Below are positions 26,106 through 38,917 of a stretch of DNA of 64,000 nt, piece after piece. Numbering within the stretch: the first letter of the stretch is position 1; each line of letters opens with the position of its first letter. Below the pieces are notes generated by a model that ran no database searches, was not told the DNA's origin, and worked only from the letters and a program-made list of their open reading frames with translations. The DNA is taken from assembly GCF_947623445.1 (NCBI RefSeq), contig NC_135241.1, positions 5,706,501-5,770,500 of the forward strand, in the 5' to 3' direction. Origin of the DNA: Clavelina lepadiformis (Eukaryota; Chordata; Ascidiacea; Aplousobranchia; Clavelinidae). The position numbers and the translations under genes were made by a program.

Positions 26106-28033
26106 ACTTATTGCTCATTTCAAATTCGGCTGCATTTAATTTTTTGTAGAGTATTTTTTATAGAAAAGCGAAATTAAAGCTTTATCCTATGTAATGTATA
26201 TTTTTATGGAGATATTTCAAATGTTTTTCTCAAGGAAAATTATCCGGAAAAGTTCTTTGTATAAAGTTGCTTTTATAAGAGATGCTCTGAAACGTATAAA
26301 ACCACTATCAGGTAGCAGTGACACTTACCTGCTGTAAACATACGATGATGCTTTGCAAGCGACAGCGGCCGAAAGAATGATCGTGGGATCGTTCATTCAA
26401 CCAAACTTAGTGTACACAAGAAGTTAATCGATGTGCTGACCTCTTTGCTGAGAAATGAAATATGATATATGTCTAAACTTGCAATGACTATGCAGCATTC
26501 AACCTGCTGTTTGGCCTTTTCATTCACAAGCAAGTTGATCTTTCGAATGTAATAATGTTTCGAAAACAATTTTTCAAGTAGGCTGCTTAAGTTTACAAAA
26601 TATTTAGCTCGCTGGTAAGATGATTTGCCACGAAGCGTTTCAGTTTATTCTTCTGCACATTTTAGTGATAAACATTGATTCTCTTTTTTATTCATATCTG
26701 TATCTTCCGTTAGCAATTCCACGTTTGCAATGATAAATCGCTGTCACTATAATATAATGTAAGTTTTGCAAATATCCAATATTTATCAACTACTTCCCAA
26801 TAGTTTTTGTCCATTATTTTTACACACAAACTTCATTTTACTATCACTCTTCAGTATATTCTTCGCTTTGTGAAATCTGACAACTTGATCACAAAAATTC
26901 GCATGCTCATTCTCTCATATACTGTAGTCATATTGCTTATATTACATAAAGAAAATTATGTGTTCTTAACATCTGAGCACAGCTCATAAAATTGTTATAT
27001 ATATATAAATATGTACTTAAATACGGTGTTTTGTGCCGGTAGAAGAGAGTTTTAAAAGCGATAAAGTAAAATTTGTCAAATGCGTATAACATTATGTTTT
27101 GATGTCTTAAGGTCGACTATGTTTTGAATACATTCCACATAGGGCCTAGAGACCAAAAATCAAAAATCTTTATTGTGTATTTCCGGCAGAAATGCCTAAA
27201 AGTTCACCGTGGAATATAACTTTAACCGCTTGTATATGTGACGGAACGAAAACCGCTACAAAATCTTCAACTTTAAGCTTTAACGTTCTTTAACTTTAAC
27301 TTTAACAGTGCTATAAATTTATTAGTATCTGCATTTTCTAGTAAAAATTACAAAGCTTTAGTTTATGTGTGGAATGCAAAAGCTATAGATACCTGTCAAA
27401 AATAATGTAACAAAAGTTTTTTTTTTTAAATCTGTAATATGCTTGACACATGTAGAGTATAGCTGAATGTTTATAAACGTCATTTTTTTAATGATTCTAC
27501 TCTAATTAAACGGCAAAGTTAACAGCGCTTTAAAAGAAGTTTCACCTTAAGTAGGCCTATATACAGTATATACCAACAACAAAACTAACCAAATGTTGCA
27601 ATGGATATACCTTTTAAATTCCAGGCAGTTATTAGTAAACATAAACACATAAACACATAAACACAATGCAGCAAACAATGAAATATATCTGCTAAACAGG
27701 CAAGCTACCAAACTATAATAAGTGTTGACAGAGACTTCTACAAGAATGGAAGTTGCTTTTTTCCGCCATGATATATTCAACAGGCTAAACAGATATCAAA
27801 AATGACACGAAGGCCTACAGCTTAAAAATATCAAACAAACAGGCCTATTTATCCTAACTTAATAATCCGGCTAGTAGAAATAAAGTGTTGCATTTGGACT
27901 ACATATTAACTGAATATTGTTCGAAGAGTGATTATGATGGTTTGGCAAAAAATGTTTCCAAACATACAGAAACAACCTAAGCGGAAAACATAAAGCTACG
28001 ATCTTCATAACATCTTGAACTCTTCTTCTCCGT
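26106..28033. other. Convergent intergenic region between copies B and C
   Basis: 3' flanks of two genes facing each other. No gene seen. It holds a short minisatellite, ACATAAAC repeated three times, near 27641-27665. The part from about 27390 to 27760 resembles the 3' flank of copy D (34430-34750), showing that the C/D duplication includes this flank. Confidence 0.5.
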
Positions 28034-31000
28034 TTAATTATCATCGGATTTTTCTGAGTTTGCAGAAGGACATCTTTCTTCTCGAAACGATAGCCTAATT
28101 TTCTCGGTGACTTCAGAACGGTCAGACATTTTGATGGCTTCCGGAACACCAAAACGGAAAAATCGACGAACTTTCTCCGGAAAAATTTCATTATCAATAA
28201 ATGGAATGAAATAGCGAGGATCAGCATCACTTGGCTTGTTAGCGCCTGTTTTTGAGAAAACGATTTTGCAAGTAATATTTCCAAGTTAATACGGATATTT
28301 CATACTTGCTTAAAATTTTTACCTGTGGCAATCGACACTAACAGAGAAATGACGATAGTTAAGATGAATCCCAGCAAACAAAAGTACAAAAAGGAAAGTG
28401 ACCAAAGAGAATAGAATAAAGCTGGCCTGAACAAAGAAAAGCAAAGTTTAGCAGGTAAAACCAAAAAAGCTAAGTTAAACAAATAATATCTTGAAACAGA
28501 GAAAAAGATTACTTATCATCTTGGGCTGAATTTAAGTTCATCGAGTCTGTTAATGAACCATTCCATGAAGCCAGATGCTCCGAACTGCTCATATTGAAAT
28601 AAGGGTCAAGGGTTGAGTTCTGCGTTGCACTCACAGGACAACCTTGCGTTGTGGTTGGCAACTGTCTCAATTTATCCGCTGGTTTTTGCGTAGATTACTG
28701 AACTGACTCCCATCCAGATCATGAAGACTGAAGTCGCTATATGACCCACCAGTACTCCCTAAAATAAAATATTTAAAAGAAACAATAACTGAACTTAGTT
28801 AAAAGTAACCACAAAACAAAATTTTAATGATGAACTGTTGGTTTTCCGAAGCTTTATTAGTTTATCTTCATCATGTTACTGCATTTATATAAGTAAATGC
28901 AGTAATTGAAGCTTCCTTTATATATTACAGTATATACGTACGGTAACATTCGCCCAAGGAAAGAATATACCAAGAGTAAAAACAGCCAAAAGGGGTCCAT
29001 TGAACGCACCATTAATGGAATTTATGATGGAAAAAATCGTTCCTCCGAGTGTTTGCACAGAAAATGCTATTACAGCTGTCAAACATCCGAGCAGCACGCC
29101 TGGGAAGAATAAAAGAATTTAAGATACGGACAAAATTTAGTGAAAAATATCGTGCTTTCTATTAGTAGGACAGTTTTGTTACTTTAAAATGACTGTGGTA
29201 TACCTGTGATCTTGCTAGTTAACACTTTTGCTCTGTTACTCAATTGTGGTTTCCAAGGTATGACGAAGTCTTCCAAAATAAGTGCACCCAATGAATTTAT
29301 ACCTGACGATACAGAGCTGAAAAAGTAGTGACATGTACTAATGCCAATTTGCTTCATTAAAACATTGGATTTCTTATGAATTCAATCTCATCTGTAACTT
29401 AGCTCACCTTAACGTGCCACTAAAAGCAGCTGACACAAAAAGTCCTGCCATTCCCGGAACGTCACTAAACACGTCTGATATCAGCACTGCAACAAGTTGG
29501 TCTGGTTTTGTTATCCTTCCATACTTTAAAGGGTCACAATTTTCATAATAGGCGTATGTTGCACATCCAGTAATCAAGCTGACGAAGGGAATGATAACAG
29601 ATAAGATCATAGAGATAATTGATGCCCTTTACAAAAATGGTTGGTATTAAACTTGAGCAAAATTATTTGGAGAAAGTCTACAAATTTTTTTGTTAAAGTT
29701 TTGAATAGAAGATTTTGTCAAACAAAAATTTATGATGATAGCGAAAACCAAAGGAAAAATAAATTTTATGTTAAAAAGAATAATCTGTTGTTAAAATCTT
29801 GGAAGTAATACAAAGACAAACGTGGTGACGTTGATGGAAAGTGATTAAACATGTCTCAAAAGTTCTTTTGAGGTAGAACGATAGTAATGAAGTGTTTAAA
29901 AAGACAAACATTTTAAGAAGACGTTGCTTTAGAGTAGACACATCAATTTCAAATTTTCTTTGCGATATAGCCTAGGTATAGTTTTATAGATTGATTTTTT
30001 TGATTAAGTGCTAGGCCTCCTAACTTTTTGGCATCTTTGACTGATTTGCATGACAAGAATCGTTGGGCTGAGGGCTGTGTGCAGCATGTCGATTGAGTTC
30101 TAACAAAAGTTCCTCCAATAAAAATAGTCCAGACAGTTCTTTGAAGTGTGGGATCCATATTAAAGCTGAAATTTAAAATTTCATATCAATTAGTTATTAG
30201 CTTTTACGCGAAAAACAAAAACAATAACATTTGGGTTGATCTCAATCATTTACTCAAAGATATTCATTCTTCCTCCTCTCTCCAGGAAATCCCACATTTT
30301 TCCAAATCCTCCAACGATCACAATCGTCTTTACCAAGGCTGCAAATCCACCAACAAACATGATCACCGCTTGTAAAGTATCTGTCCATACAACTGCTTTC
30401 AAACCACCCTGTGTAATTGAAACTATACTTTGCAAGGATAACAACTTCAACAGCTGAAGGACAATAGACAACAAATTATTTTATCTATCATCCTATTATA
30501 AATATAAGGAATTAAATTTTCGTTTGCAGTAAAATCTAAAGCAAGATTTTTGGATAAAAGTTTTACTTATAAATATTGTGGATAAGATAAATACATGATT
30601 TGTTAGAACTTTTTAAATGTTAGCATTTTATTTATCAGAACAGTATAAAATAGGGGTGGGCAACATACGGCCCGCGGGCCGGATCCGTCCCGCGACGGGA
30701 TTTTGAGCGGCCCGCAGACAGTTTCCGGTCTTACATGATAATGTGGCCTGCGGCCACATTCTGCCGCAATCCCTGTATTGCGTCACTGAATAAGTCCAAG
30801 TTTGCCAACCTGAGAAAGATGGTCATAAATCTACTTGTTCTGTTCGGGTCTACATACATTTATGAGCAAACATTTTCGACCATGAACATTAATAAGACAA
30901 AGCTGCGTTCCAATCTATTCAGGAATCCGGCCCGCCAAGTACTTCATTTTCTCATATCAGGCCCGCCGACCGAAGAAGTTGCCCGCCCCTGGTATAAAAC

Positions 31001-32176
31001 GTGCATATTCCACTTGTAATCACAATTGACCAGTTAAGACTTAACGGAGTTAGAGCATTTAGAGCAAGTGCCGGAAGATAAACCGTGATTCCCATGTAAA
31101 TTGTCTAAACAGATGAGAAAATGCCTTAAAACATTCTTTACACGGTTAGATCCTTAAGTTTTTATTTCTATACAAGATATTTCAAACTTTTATACCAAAC
31201 ACAAGAAAGATCCTTCAGCAATTGTAAAATTTTTCAATGATTGAAAATAACGTGACCATATACCAGTTGCAGTATTGAGATCGCAGAGCACAATTTTCTT
31301 ACTTTGACATCAAAACGTAGCTCGAGGTACTGCCATTTGTAAACAAACAAGCTTTATTTTATTTAAGTGTTAAAAGCAAGCTAATGCATATCTATATTTA
31401 TTCTTACATGAAAAATTATTTAAAGAAAAAATAGTTTTACTAACCTGATATATGGAATAAAGACTTAATTTGTGCACCAATGGAATGTAATAAAAGTAGG
31501 CAATAACATTGGGAATAATGGAAGTTGTGGAGTACCAAATAACTACTGCCCCATAATTATAAGCTTCTGTAGGAAAGCTTATCATTGTTATTGCAGAGAT
31601 GTACGAGACTGCCATTGACAAACCAAGTGGAATCTATTGCAGAAACATAATTGCAAATAAAAACAACAAATAGCTTCGCTCACTACAAGAAAAATAATTA
31701 TGATGTAACATTACATTATAAGCAAGGTTTCTTGTCTTCTTATTATTTATATTCTATAATAAGATTCTTAAAGTTATTACAGAAATACGATAGGTTTTGT
31801 AAAATCATTTCAGATTGTTACCTCTGATAAATATATAAACCAGCAAATTTTTATCATTTGTGCAATTTATCACCTCATAGTTTCCCACTTACCGCTGACA
31901 TTGATCTTCCACCAAAATTATAATTAACCAAGGTCTGGTTCTTAGCCTTCCTATCCTTAATAGCGTAGTAGATTCCTACCAGCGCAGCAGCTGCCAGCAT
32001 TCCTGTGGAAAAATTGAAACTTTTACACAAATACTCCGGACTCCGGAGCATTAACAAAACGTAATTATTTATCTCTATGTAATTGTTAAAGTTGCCAACA
32101 CTTTTTTTATCATACCAATAAAAACGACGAAATCGGCCGTAGAAAATTTACCGCTGCTCGACTCCGTGTACGACAT
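28034..32176 (-). pseudogene. SLC5 transporter copy C, inactivated by hAT insertion and frameshift
   Basis: Exons on the minus strand: 32116-32176, 31893-32002, 31445-31633, 31264-31329, exon 5 split as 30992-31104 plus 30636-30642, 30254-30408, 30025-30165, 29408-29626, 29204-29316, 28942-29099, 28513-28758, 28323-28426 and 28034-28245. Three lesions are visible. A 341-bp hAT element sits inside exon 5. The exon-5 donor, GT in copy D, reads AT here (30634-30635). Exon 11 has one extra base in a T-run at 28683-28687 on the plus strand, which shifts frame and meets a stop at 28672-28674. Other exons keep family lengths and good splice sites, so decay is recent. Exon 5 is 120 nt, so its skipping would keep frame but remove a helix; the exon 11 shift would still truncate the product. 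Confidence 0.88.
30651..30991 (+). mobile_element. hAT element inserted in exon 5 of copy C, 341 bp
   Basis: Terminal inverted repeats TAGGGGTGGGCAAC (left) and CAGGGGCGGGCAAC (right end, reverse complement). An exact 8-bp duplication GTATAAAA flanks it (30643-30650 and 30992-30999), and the paralogous site in copy D has a single GTATAAAA, so insertion and duplication are demonstrated directly. The interior plus strand at about 30800-30910 encodes LFGSTYIYEQTFSTMNINKT, the C-terminal dimerisation region of hAT transposases of the GTF2IRD2/ZBED5 type. Most of the transposase gene is missing, so this is an internally deleted, non-autonomous copy. Confidence 0.92.
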
Positions 32177-35021
32177 TCCGGCGGTAATATTTGTAGTTCC
32201 TATTTAGCTAACAAACTTTATTTGGCACACCTGACACCAAAACAATTAGCTGATAGGAACCAAAAATTTAGAAAAGTTCAGTTGTGAGCTAAAGTTAGCA
32301 CTTTTACATGCAGTTTTATTGTTTTCATTCATAATTGAAAGTAAGCGAACCCGCAGTTAATTGTATGAATGAATACAATTTCATCAAGAAATGTTTAGTG
32401 AAGACTGAAATTTCATCACTTCTCTGATAATTAATTTTAAAATACTTCAATTTTTAACTTAAATACAGCATTTTTAACATCATGATTTTATAATCTTCTG
32501 CACCACTAAATCGGCCTACACGAAACCCTTGCTTTGCATTAAATCCAAAAATCCTGAATTCTGCCACCCTGATCAACAAAGTTGTTTTCGAGCAGTCATA
32601 AAACGCCGACGTGCAGCAATATTTTCTTCAGGGTATATACCGTACAGTAGGTTAACGTGGTTAGCTTGAAAGTAATTGATCAAAGAGCAAACTATAAATG
32701 GTCATAAAAATAAAAATGCGGTATCATCAGTTGTGTTGGAGCGTTCTGTAAATACAGTATATTAAACTCGGTCAAAAACGGAAAAGAAAATATGACAAAA
32801 AACTGAATCGTGAGCGTAAAAATGATAGATTTTAATGTTTGGCAAATCCGAATCTATAATAATTTATTATAGCTTAATGCTCATCATCAAAGTTGTGTTT
32901 GTTAATACAAAGTTAAATATGCTATATGGCTGTAGTAAATGTAGCTGCCGCCTATAACAGTAAATACATTGTCGAAGTGCTGCTTGCATCACCAGATTAC
33001 AAAACGGCACAGCGAACAATAAAAAATATTAAAAGCCACGTAAGTTACCTGGCCATAAATTTCGCCGTTTTTTATGACACTTTTGAAACAAGTTTTATAG
33101 CGGAGGGTCTGAATATACAATGGTAATTAAAATGTTGAAGAGGCAAAATTTTGGCAGCAATAGATTTATAAAAAGAGAAACTTTGTTGTGTACATTTGCG
33201 TAAAGACTTTAACAGTATAAACTTTGTACTTGTTTGCTGGTCGTGGTAAACATCATGAACCAATTCGAACAAAGTTACATATCAGTAACCAGCAAAAAAA
33301 GAGAACGATCGCTAGTTGACTTCCCAAGAGCATGCACACTTTTTGAGAAATAAATTCATGTTTAAAACACAAAACAAGTATCGCTATGTTGGATTTTTAT
33401 TTAGTTTTGAACATCAAAATAAAATTAAGTTCAGTGACTTTGGTCTACTCGCAACTAGAGGTCAGATACCGGGGTTGAAAAACCCAATCTTCATGTTTAC
33501 CGCATACGTGAATTCAGACTATATCTTCTTATGTGTATTTAATGTCTTCTTTATAACAATAAGCCTAGGCCTACCTAAAACATACATCTTTTTAGTTGTT
33601 CGGTCTACATACAAGGTTCTGTGAGTTTAAGAAATTTACGTTCTTCGCATTGATAACAGCTCTAGACTTAATTGATATATGTGACAACTAGCTTTATACC
33701 GAAATTTTCTAAATAGCTTAACTTTTCAAGAGCGAACTTGGCTAAATTTTATAAATTTACATCTCCATACCCAGCTTTCCTAAGTTTTTTATTCTATTAA
33801 CCGGTCTAACAGCAATTCAGCCAATCACATTTTCAAGTCTACGTTCAAGTCATTTATGACTCGCTTCGGTCCCTTTTCACCATATCAAGCATCACTTTAT
33901 TCATATGGTTCGAATTGTAAAGAGCAGAATAAAACTTTCACTGCCCCACTACTTTGCATGAGCCTATATTGGACCACTTGCCAAGAAGTTGTGTGTACAT
34001 CATAGGCCAAAAATCTGATGCAGTTTTAGACATCATTCAAACCGTCGATAAACTGAAAACTTAAAGGAGACAACTGTTTTTAAGAGTCGCTAATGACGTT
34101 ACAACATTGTTTGGCGACTTGACTGTACTTTATATATTAGTATCGATTTAAAACACTGGATTTTAAAAAGGTTGCCGCTATTTGAATGAAATTGATTAAC
34201 TAAACGTTGATTTTTAATGTAACGTAATCGAAAAAGGCTAATTTTGTAAACTCTATTTAAATGGTAGGCTATATACAAGATCAGTTCATGCTCTTATATA
34301 GGAAAGCCTATATGCCTATTGATTGGGGTGATGTAACGGTGATTTTACAGGTATTTATTTGTTTCATAAAAACTTTTGGAAAAATTAAAACGTTGAATTT
34401 TGTTCGATGTTAAAATTAGAAATTTGACTAGTACCTATTAAAAATAATGTAACAATAGTTGACTAGATATAAATTTGTAAAAAGTTTTATTCGATATTTT
34501 CAAAGATATAAACATTAGGCCTACTAAATGAGTCCAATGTAATAAAATAGCAAAATCACCCGTATAAAGTAACAAACAACAACACTTGTTCAAAACGTAT
34601 AAATATTAGTACTAAGTATAGACTATATATGACAACAACAAATAAAGAAAAATCTCTACTGTATAAATTCTTTTTTAATTCCAAACGTCTGTTAGCAACA
34701 CATAAACAAAATACAACAAACAATGAAAATATCGGCTAAAGAAGCCAGCTATATAAGTACTGTACATATGCTGACCGAAACCCTAGCGAGTACATTATAA
34801 TCGTGGCATTAATAACAATGAGTAAACGAATACTTCTAACATTTCTCACAGTAGGAATGCGTATATGCCATACGCATAATGTTGTTCGTTGTAAGCTAAC
34901 GTTAAAGAAAAATTAAAAAGGTTACCAAGCAAAGTTTTTTGTAACTTATACTATTTCAGCATTGTTAAAAAAAGCCGATCACTTTAATGGCCTCACGCAA
35001 ATTTCCTCCCACAAAAACATA
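32177..35021. other. Intergenic between copies C and D
   Basis: Contains the 5' flank of C and the 3' flank of D. The D flank (about 34430-34750) is similar to that of C. No gene recognised; open frames at 32926-33126 and 33316-33624 look random. Confidence 0.5.
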
Positions 35022-38000
35022 TTAAGCTGGAAAGACAAGAATACGATCATCATCAGTTACAGAGCTTTGCTTTTCTGAACGATTTTGATGTGATTCTTTC
35101 GTGCTTGAAGGATGACAGTTGTCTTCTCGGAACGATAGCCTAATTTTCTCGGTGACTTCAGAATGATCAGACATTTTTATGTCTTCCGGAACTCCAAAAC
35201 GGAAAAATCGTCGAACTTTTTCCGGTAAAATTTCATTCTCAATAAATGGCATGAAATAGCGAGGATCAGCATCACTTGGCTTGTTGGCGCCTGTTTTTGG
35301 CAAAGTAATTTTGCAAGTAATATTTCCAAGATAATACGGATATTTTTGCTTAACTTTTTATCTGTGGCAATCGACACTAACAGAGAAATGACGATAGTTA
35401 AGATGAATCCCAGCAAACAAAAGTACAAAAAGGAAAGCGACCAAAGAGAATAGAATAAAGCTGGCCTGAACAAAGAAAAGCAAAGTTTAGCAAGTGAAGT
35501 AAGGTTAAACAAACAATACCAAAAATAGAAGAAGAAGATTACTTATCATCTTGGGCTGAATCCATATTCATGGAGTCCGTTAATGATCTATTCCATAAAA
35601 TCAAATGCTTAGAGTTGGTCATATTGAAATAAGGGTCAATTGTTGTGTAGTTCATTGCATTCACAGGACAACCTTTCGTTGTGGTTGGCAACTGTCTCAA
35701 TTTATTCGCTGGTTTTCAGTAGATTACTGAACTGACTCCCATCCAGATCATAAATATTGAAGCCACAACATGTCCCATAAGGGCTCCCTAAAAGAAAATA
35801 TCATAAGCAAACAATAAAAAAACATATAGTTAAACGTTACCATACAAAACAACGACATTTCAATGAGAAACTCGATTGCCTATATGTCTTTCCGATTACA
35901 ATAGCAACTTTATGTTATTGTATCAATAGAAATCTATGTAGATTGTCGAATTTCATTTATATGTATCTTACGGTAACATTCGTCCAGGGAAAGAAAATAC
36001 CAAGGGTAAAAACAGCCAAAAGGGGTCCATCGAACGCACCATTAATGGAACTTATGATGGACACAATAGTTCCTCCGAGTGTTTGCACAGAAAATGCTAC
36101 TAAGGCTGTCAAAAATCCGAGCAGCACTCCTAGGAAGAAAAACAAGAATTTAAGACACGGACAAAATTTAGTGAAAAATGTCGTGTTCATTATGAGAAAG
36201 GAACATTTTGATAGCTTTTTTACCAGTGATCTTGCTAATGAGTACTTTTTTTCTGTTACTCAATTGTGGTTTCCGAGGTATCACGAAATCTTCCAAAATA
36301 AGTGCACCCAATGAATTTATACCTGACGATACAGAGCTGAAAAAGTACCAACATGTACTAATGCCAATTTGTTTCATTAAAACATTGGATTTCTTATGAA
36401 TTCAATCTCATCTGTGACTTAGCTCACCTTAACGTGCCACTAAAAGCAGCTGACACAAAAAGTCCTGCCATTCCTGGGACGTCACTAAACACGTCTGATA
36501 TCAGCACAGCAACAAATTGATCTTTTTTTGTTATCCTTCCGTATTTTAAAGGGTCACAATTTTCAAAATAGGCGTAGGCTGCACATCCAGTAATGTAAGC
36601 GACCAAAGAAATAATGATAGACAACACCATGCAAATAATTGAAGCACTGTACATAAAAATGTGTTATAGCATGAAATTGAGCAAAGAAAGTTGGCTGAGA
36701 AAGTTTAAAATAACTTTTTGTTCTGTGTAGAACGTTTTGCGAACCAACAATTCGTGATGATTCCGCAAATAACAGCGAGAGAATTTATGTTATACTGTAA
36801 TTATAATATACATTAGTATTAGTTTCGTTACGGTTAGAACTAAATTTGCGTATAATTTAAACACTAATTTGTAAAGGCTTAGGTACTGTATAAGTAAGAG
36901 AATTAAACTTCTGAAAACTTATGTTTAAATAAAACGACGTGTTTTAAGAAGAAACACAAAATTTAATAAAATGACTTCAGTTGTACTATAGGCACATCAA
37001 CAGTTTTGAATTAATTTTTTAAATTAAGTCAGTACTGCTTACAATCTGGCATCTGTGACCGATTTACATGATAAAAATCGTTGAGTGGAAGGCTGTGTGC
37101 AGCATAATATCCGAGTTTTCATAACCGTAGCCCCAATAAAAATAGTCCAAAATGTTCTTTGAAGTGTAAGATCAATATTGAATCTAGATATTGAATTTTC
37201 ATATGAACAAGCGTTTTATTAGTGAACAACAGCAACGGCAGCTTTTGGTCTTTGTCTCAATAAGTTACTCAAAGATATTCATTCTTCCTCCTCTTTCCAA
37301 GGCATCCCACATCTTTCCAAATCCTCCAACGATCACAATCGTTTTCACCAAGGCTGCAAATCCACCAGCAAATATGACCGTTGTTTGTAGAGTATCTGTC
37401 CAAACTACTGCTTTCATACCGCCCTACAAAAAAAGGCACTCAGCAAGAACAACAATACAATTTAAAGACAAATGAATATAGTGTATCTCTTTTGTCGATC
37501 GTATATAACAATTGTATTATTTTTATCCGGTAAATATTAAAGAAAGATTTTAGCCTAGTATAAAATCTAAATAAATATATAGCCTAACAGATAAATAGGC
37601 TAAATGATTTTGTTAAGCGTTTTTAAATGTTAGCATTTTATTTACCAGAACAGTATAAAACGTGCATAATCCACTTGTAATCATAATTGACCAGTTAAGG
37701 CTTAGCGGAGTAAGAGCATTTATAGCAAGTGCCGGAAGATAAACCGTGATTCCCATGTAAATTGTCTAAACAGATAAGAAATCGTCTTTAAAACACTGTA
37801 AATAGTTGCATAATTGAAATTCAGTTTTAATCCAACAAATACAAAATAATCAATCGTTTTTATACCATATTGAAAAATTCTTTGCAATTCTAAAAATTGA
37901 ATATGAAACATAAAACTTAAAACATTCTTTATGCGGTTGGATCCTTAATATTTTACTATAGTGTAAGAAGTTTCGAAGGTCTATATCATACACATAAAAG

Positions 38001-38917
38001 AACCTCGAGCAATTGTAAAATTGTTCAATGATTGCAAGTAACGTGACATACCAGTTGGACGATTGAAATCGCAGAGCACAATTTTCTTACTTTGACATCA
38101 AAACGTAGCTCGAGGTACAGCCGTTTGTAAACAAACAAACAAACTTTATTTTTATTCAAGCAAGCTGCTGTAGTCTAACTTCTAGTTATTTTAGCATACA
38201 AAGGTTATAAATAAACACATTTCTACAAACCTGATTTATCGATTTAAGACTTAATTTATGCACCTATAGAATGTAATAAAGACAGGCAATAAGTTCCAAT
38301 AACATTTGAAATTATGGGAGCCGCAGAGTACCAAAGCACCATCATTCCATAATTATAAGCTTCTGTTGGGGCGCCTATTATCGTTATGGCAGAGATGTAC
38401 GTGACTGCCATTGACAAACCAAGCGGAATCTAATGCGGAGACATAAATCCATACAAAAACGGTATAAATGGCTTTTATTAGGATGTGACACTATATGCAA
38501 TGTATTAATGATCTTGGTCTTCTTTTTGTTTATGTACAAAATTGTCAAAGTTGTAACAAATGTATTCAGGAATGTTACCATTTGCGAATACTGCAACATT
38601 TTCATCATTCTATCAATGTATCACTGCGTAATTTTGCACTTACCGCTGACATTGATCTTCCACCAAGATTATAGTTATCCAAGGTTTGGTCTTCAACTCT
38701 TCTATCCTTAATAGCGTAGTAGATTCCTACCAGCGCAGCAGCTGCCAGCATTCCTGTGGGAAAAATTGAAACTTTTACGCAAATACTTTGACGCTTCAAC
38801 AAAACCTATATTTATCTTTATAATTGCTAAAGGTATCCTTACTATTTTTATCATACCAACAAAAACGACGAAATCAGCCGTAGAAAATTCACCCCTGCTC
38901 AACTCCGTGTACGACAT
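35022..38917 (-). pseudogene. SLC5 transporter copy D, multiply disrupted
   Basis: Exons on the minus strand: 38857-38917, 38644-38753, 38231-38429, 38052-38117, 37646-37765, 37269-37423, 37043-37183, 36428-36646, 36224-36336, 35972-36129, 35543-35787, 35362-35465 and 35022-35290. Four lesions. Exon 3 is 199 nt instead of 189, because a 10-bp near-tandem duplication around 38287-38296 shifts frame. The exon 4 acceptor reads TG instead of AG (38118-38119). Exon 11 has TGA at 35716-35718, where copies A and B have GGA. The exon 12 donor reads AT instead of GT (35360-35361). The remaining exons keep family lengths, and the last exon (269 nt, as in B) is still open, with DADPRYFMPFIENEIL. It is clearly non-functional as a transporter. 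Confidence 0.9.

Noticed and set aside
28688..28700. A 19-20 nt intron (GTAATC...CCAG) that would remove the exon 11 lesions of C and D
   Set aside because: Far too short for a spliceosomal intron, and its removal does not restore the frame in either copy.
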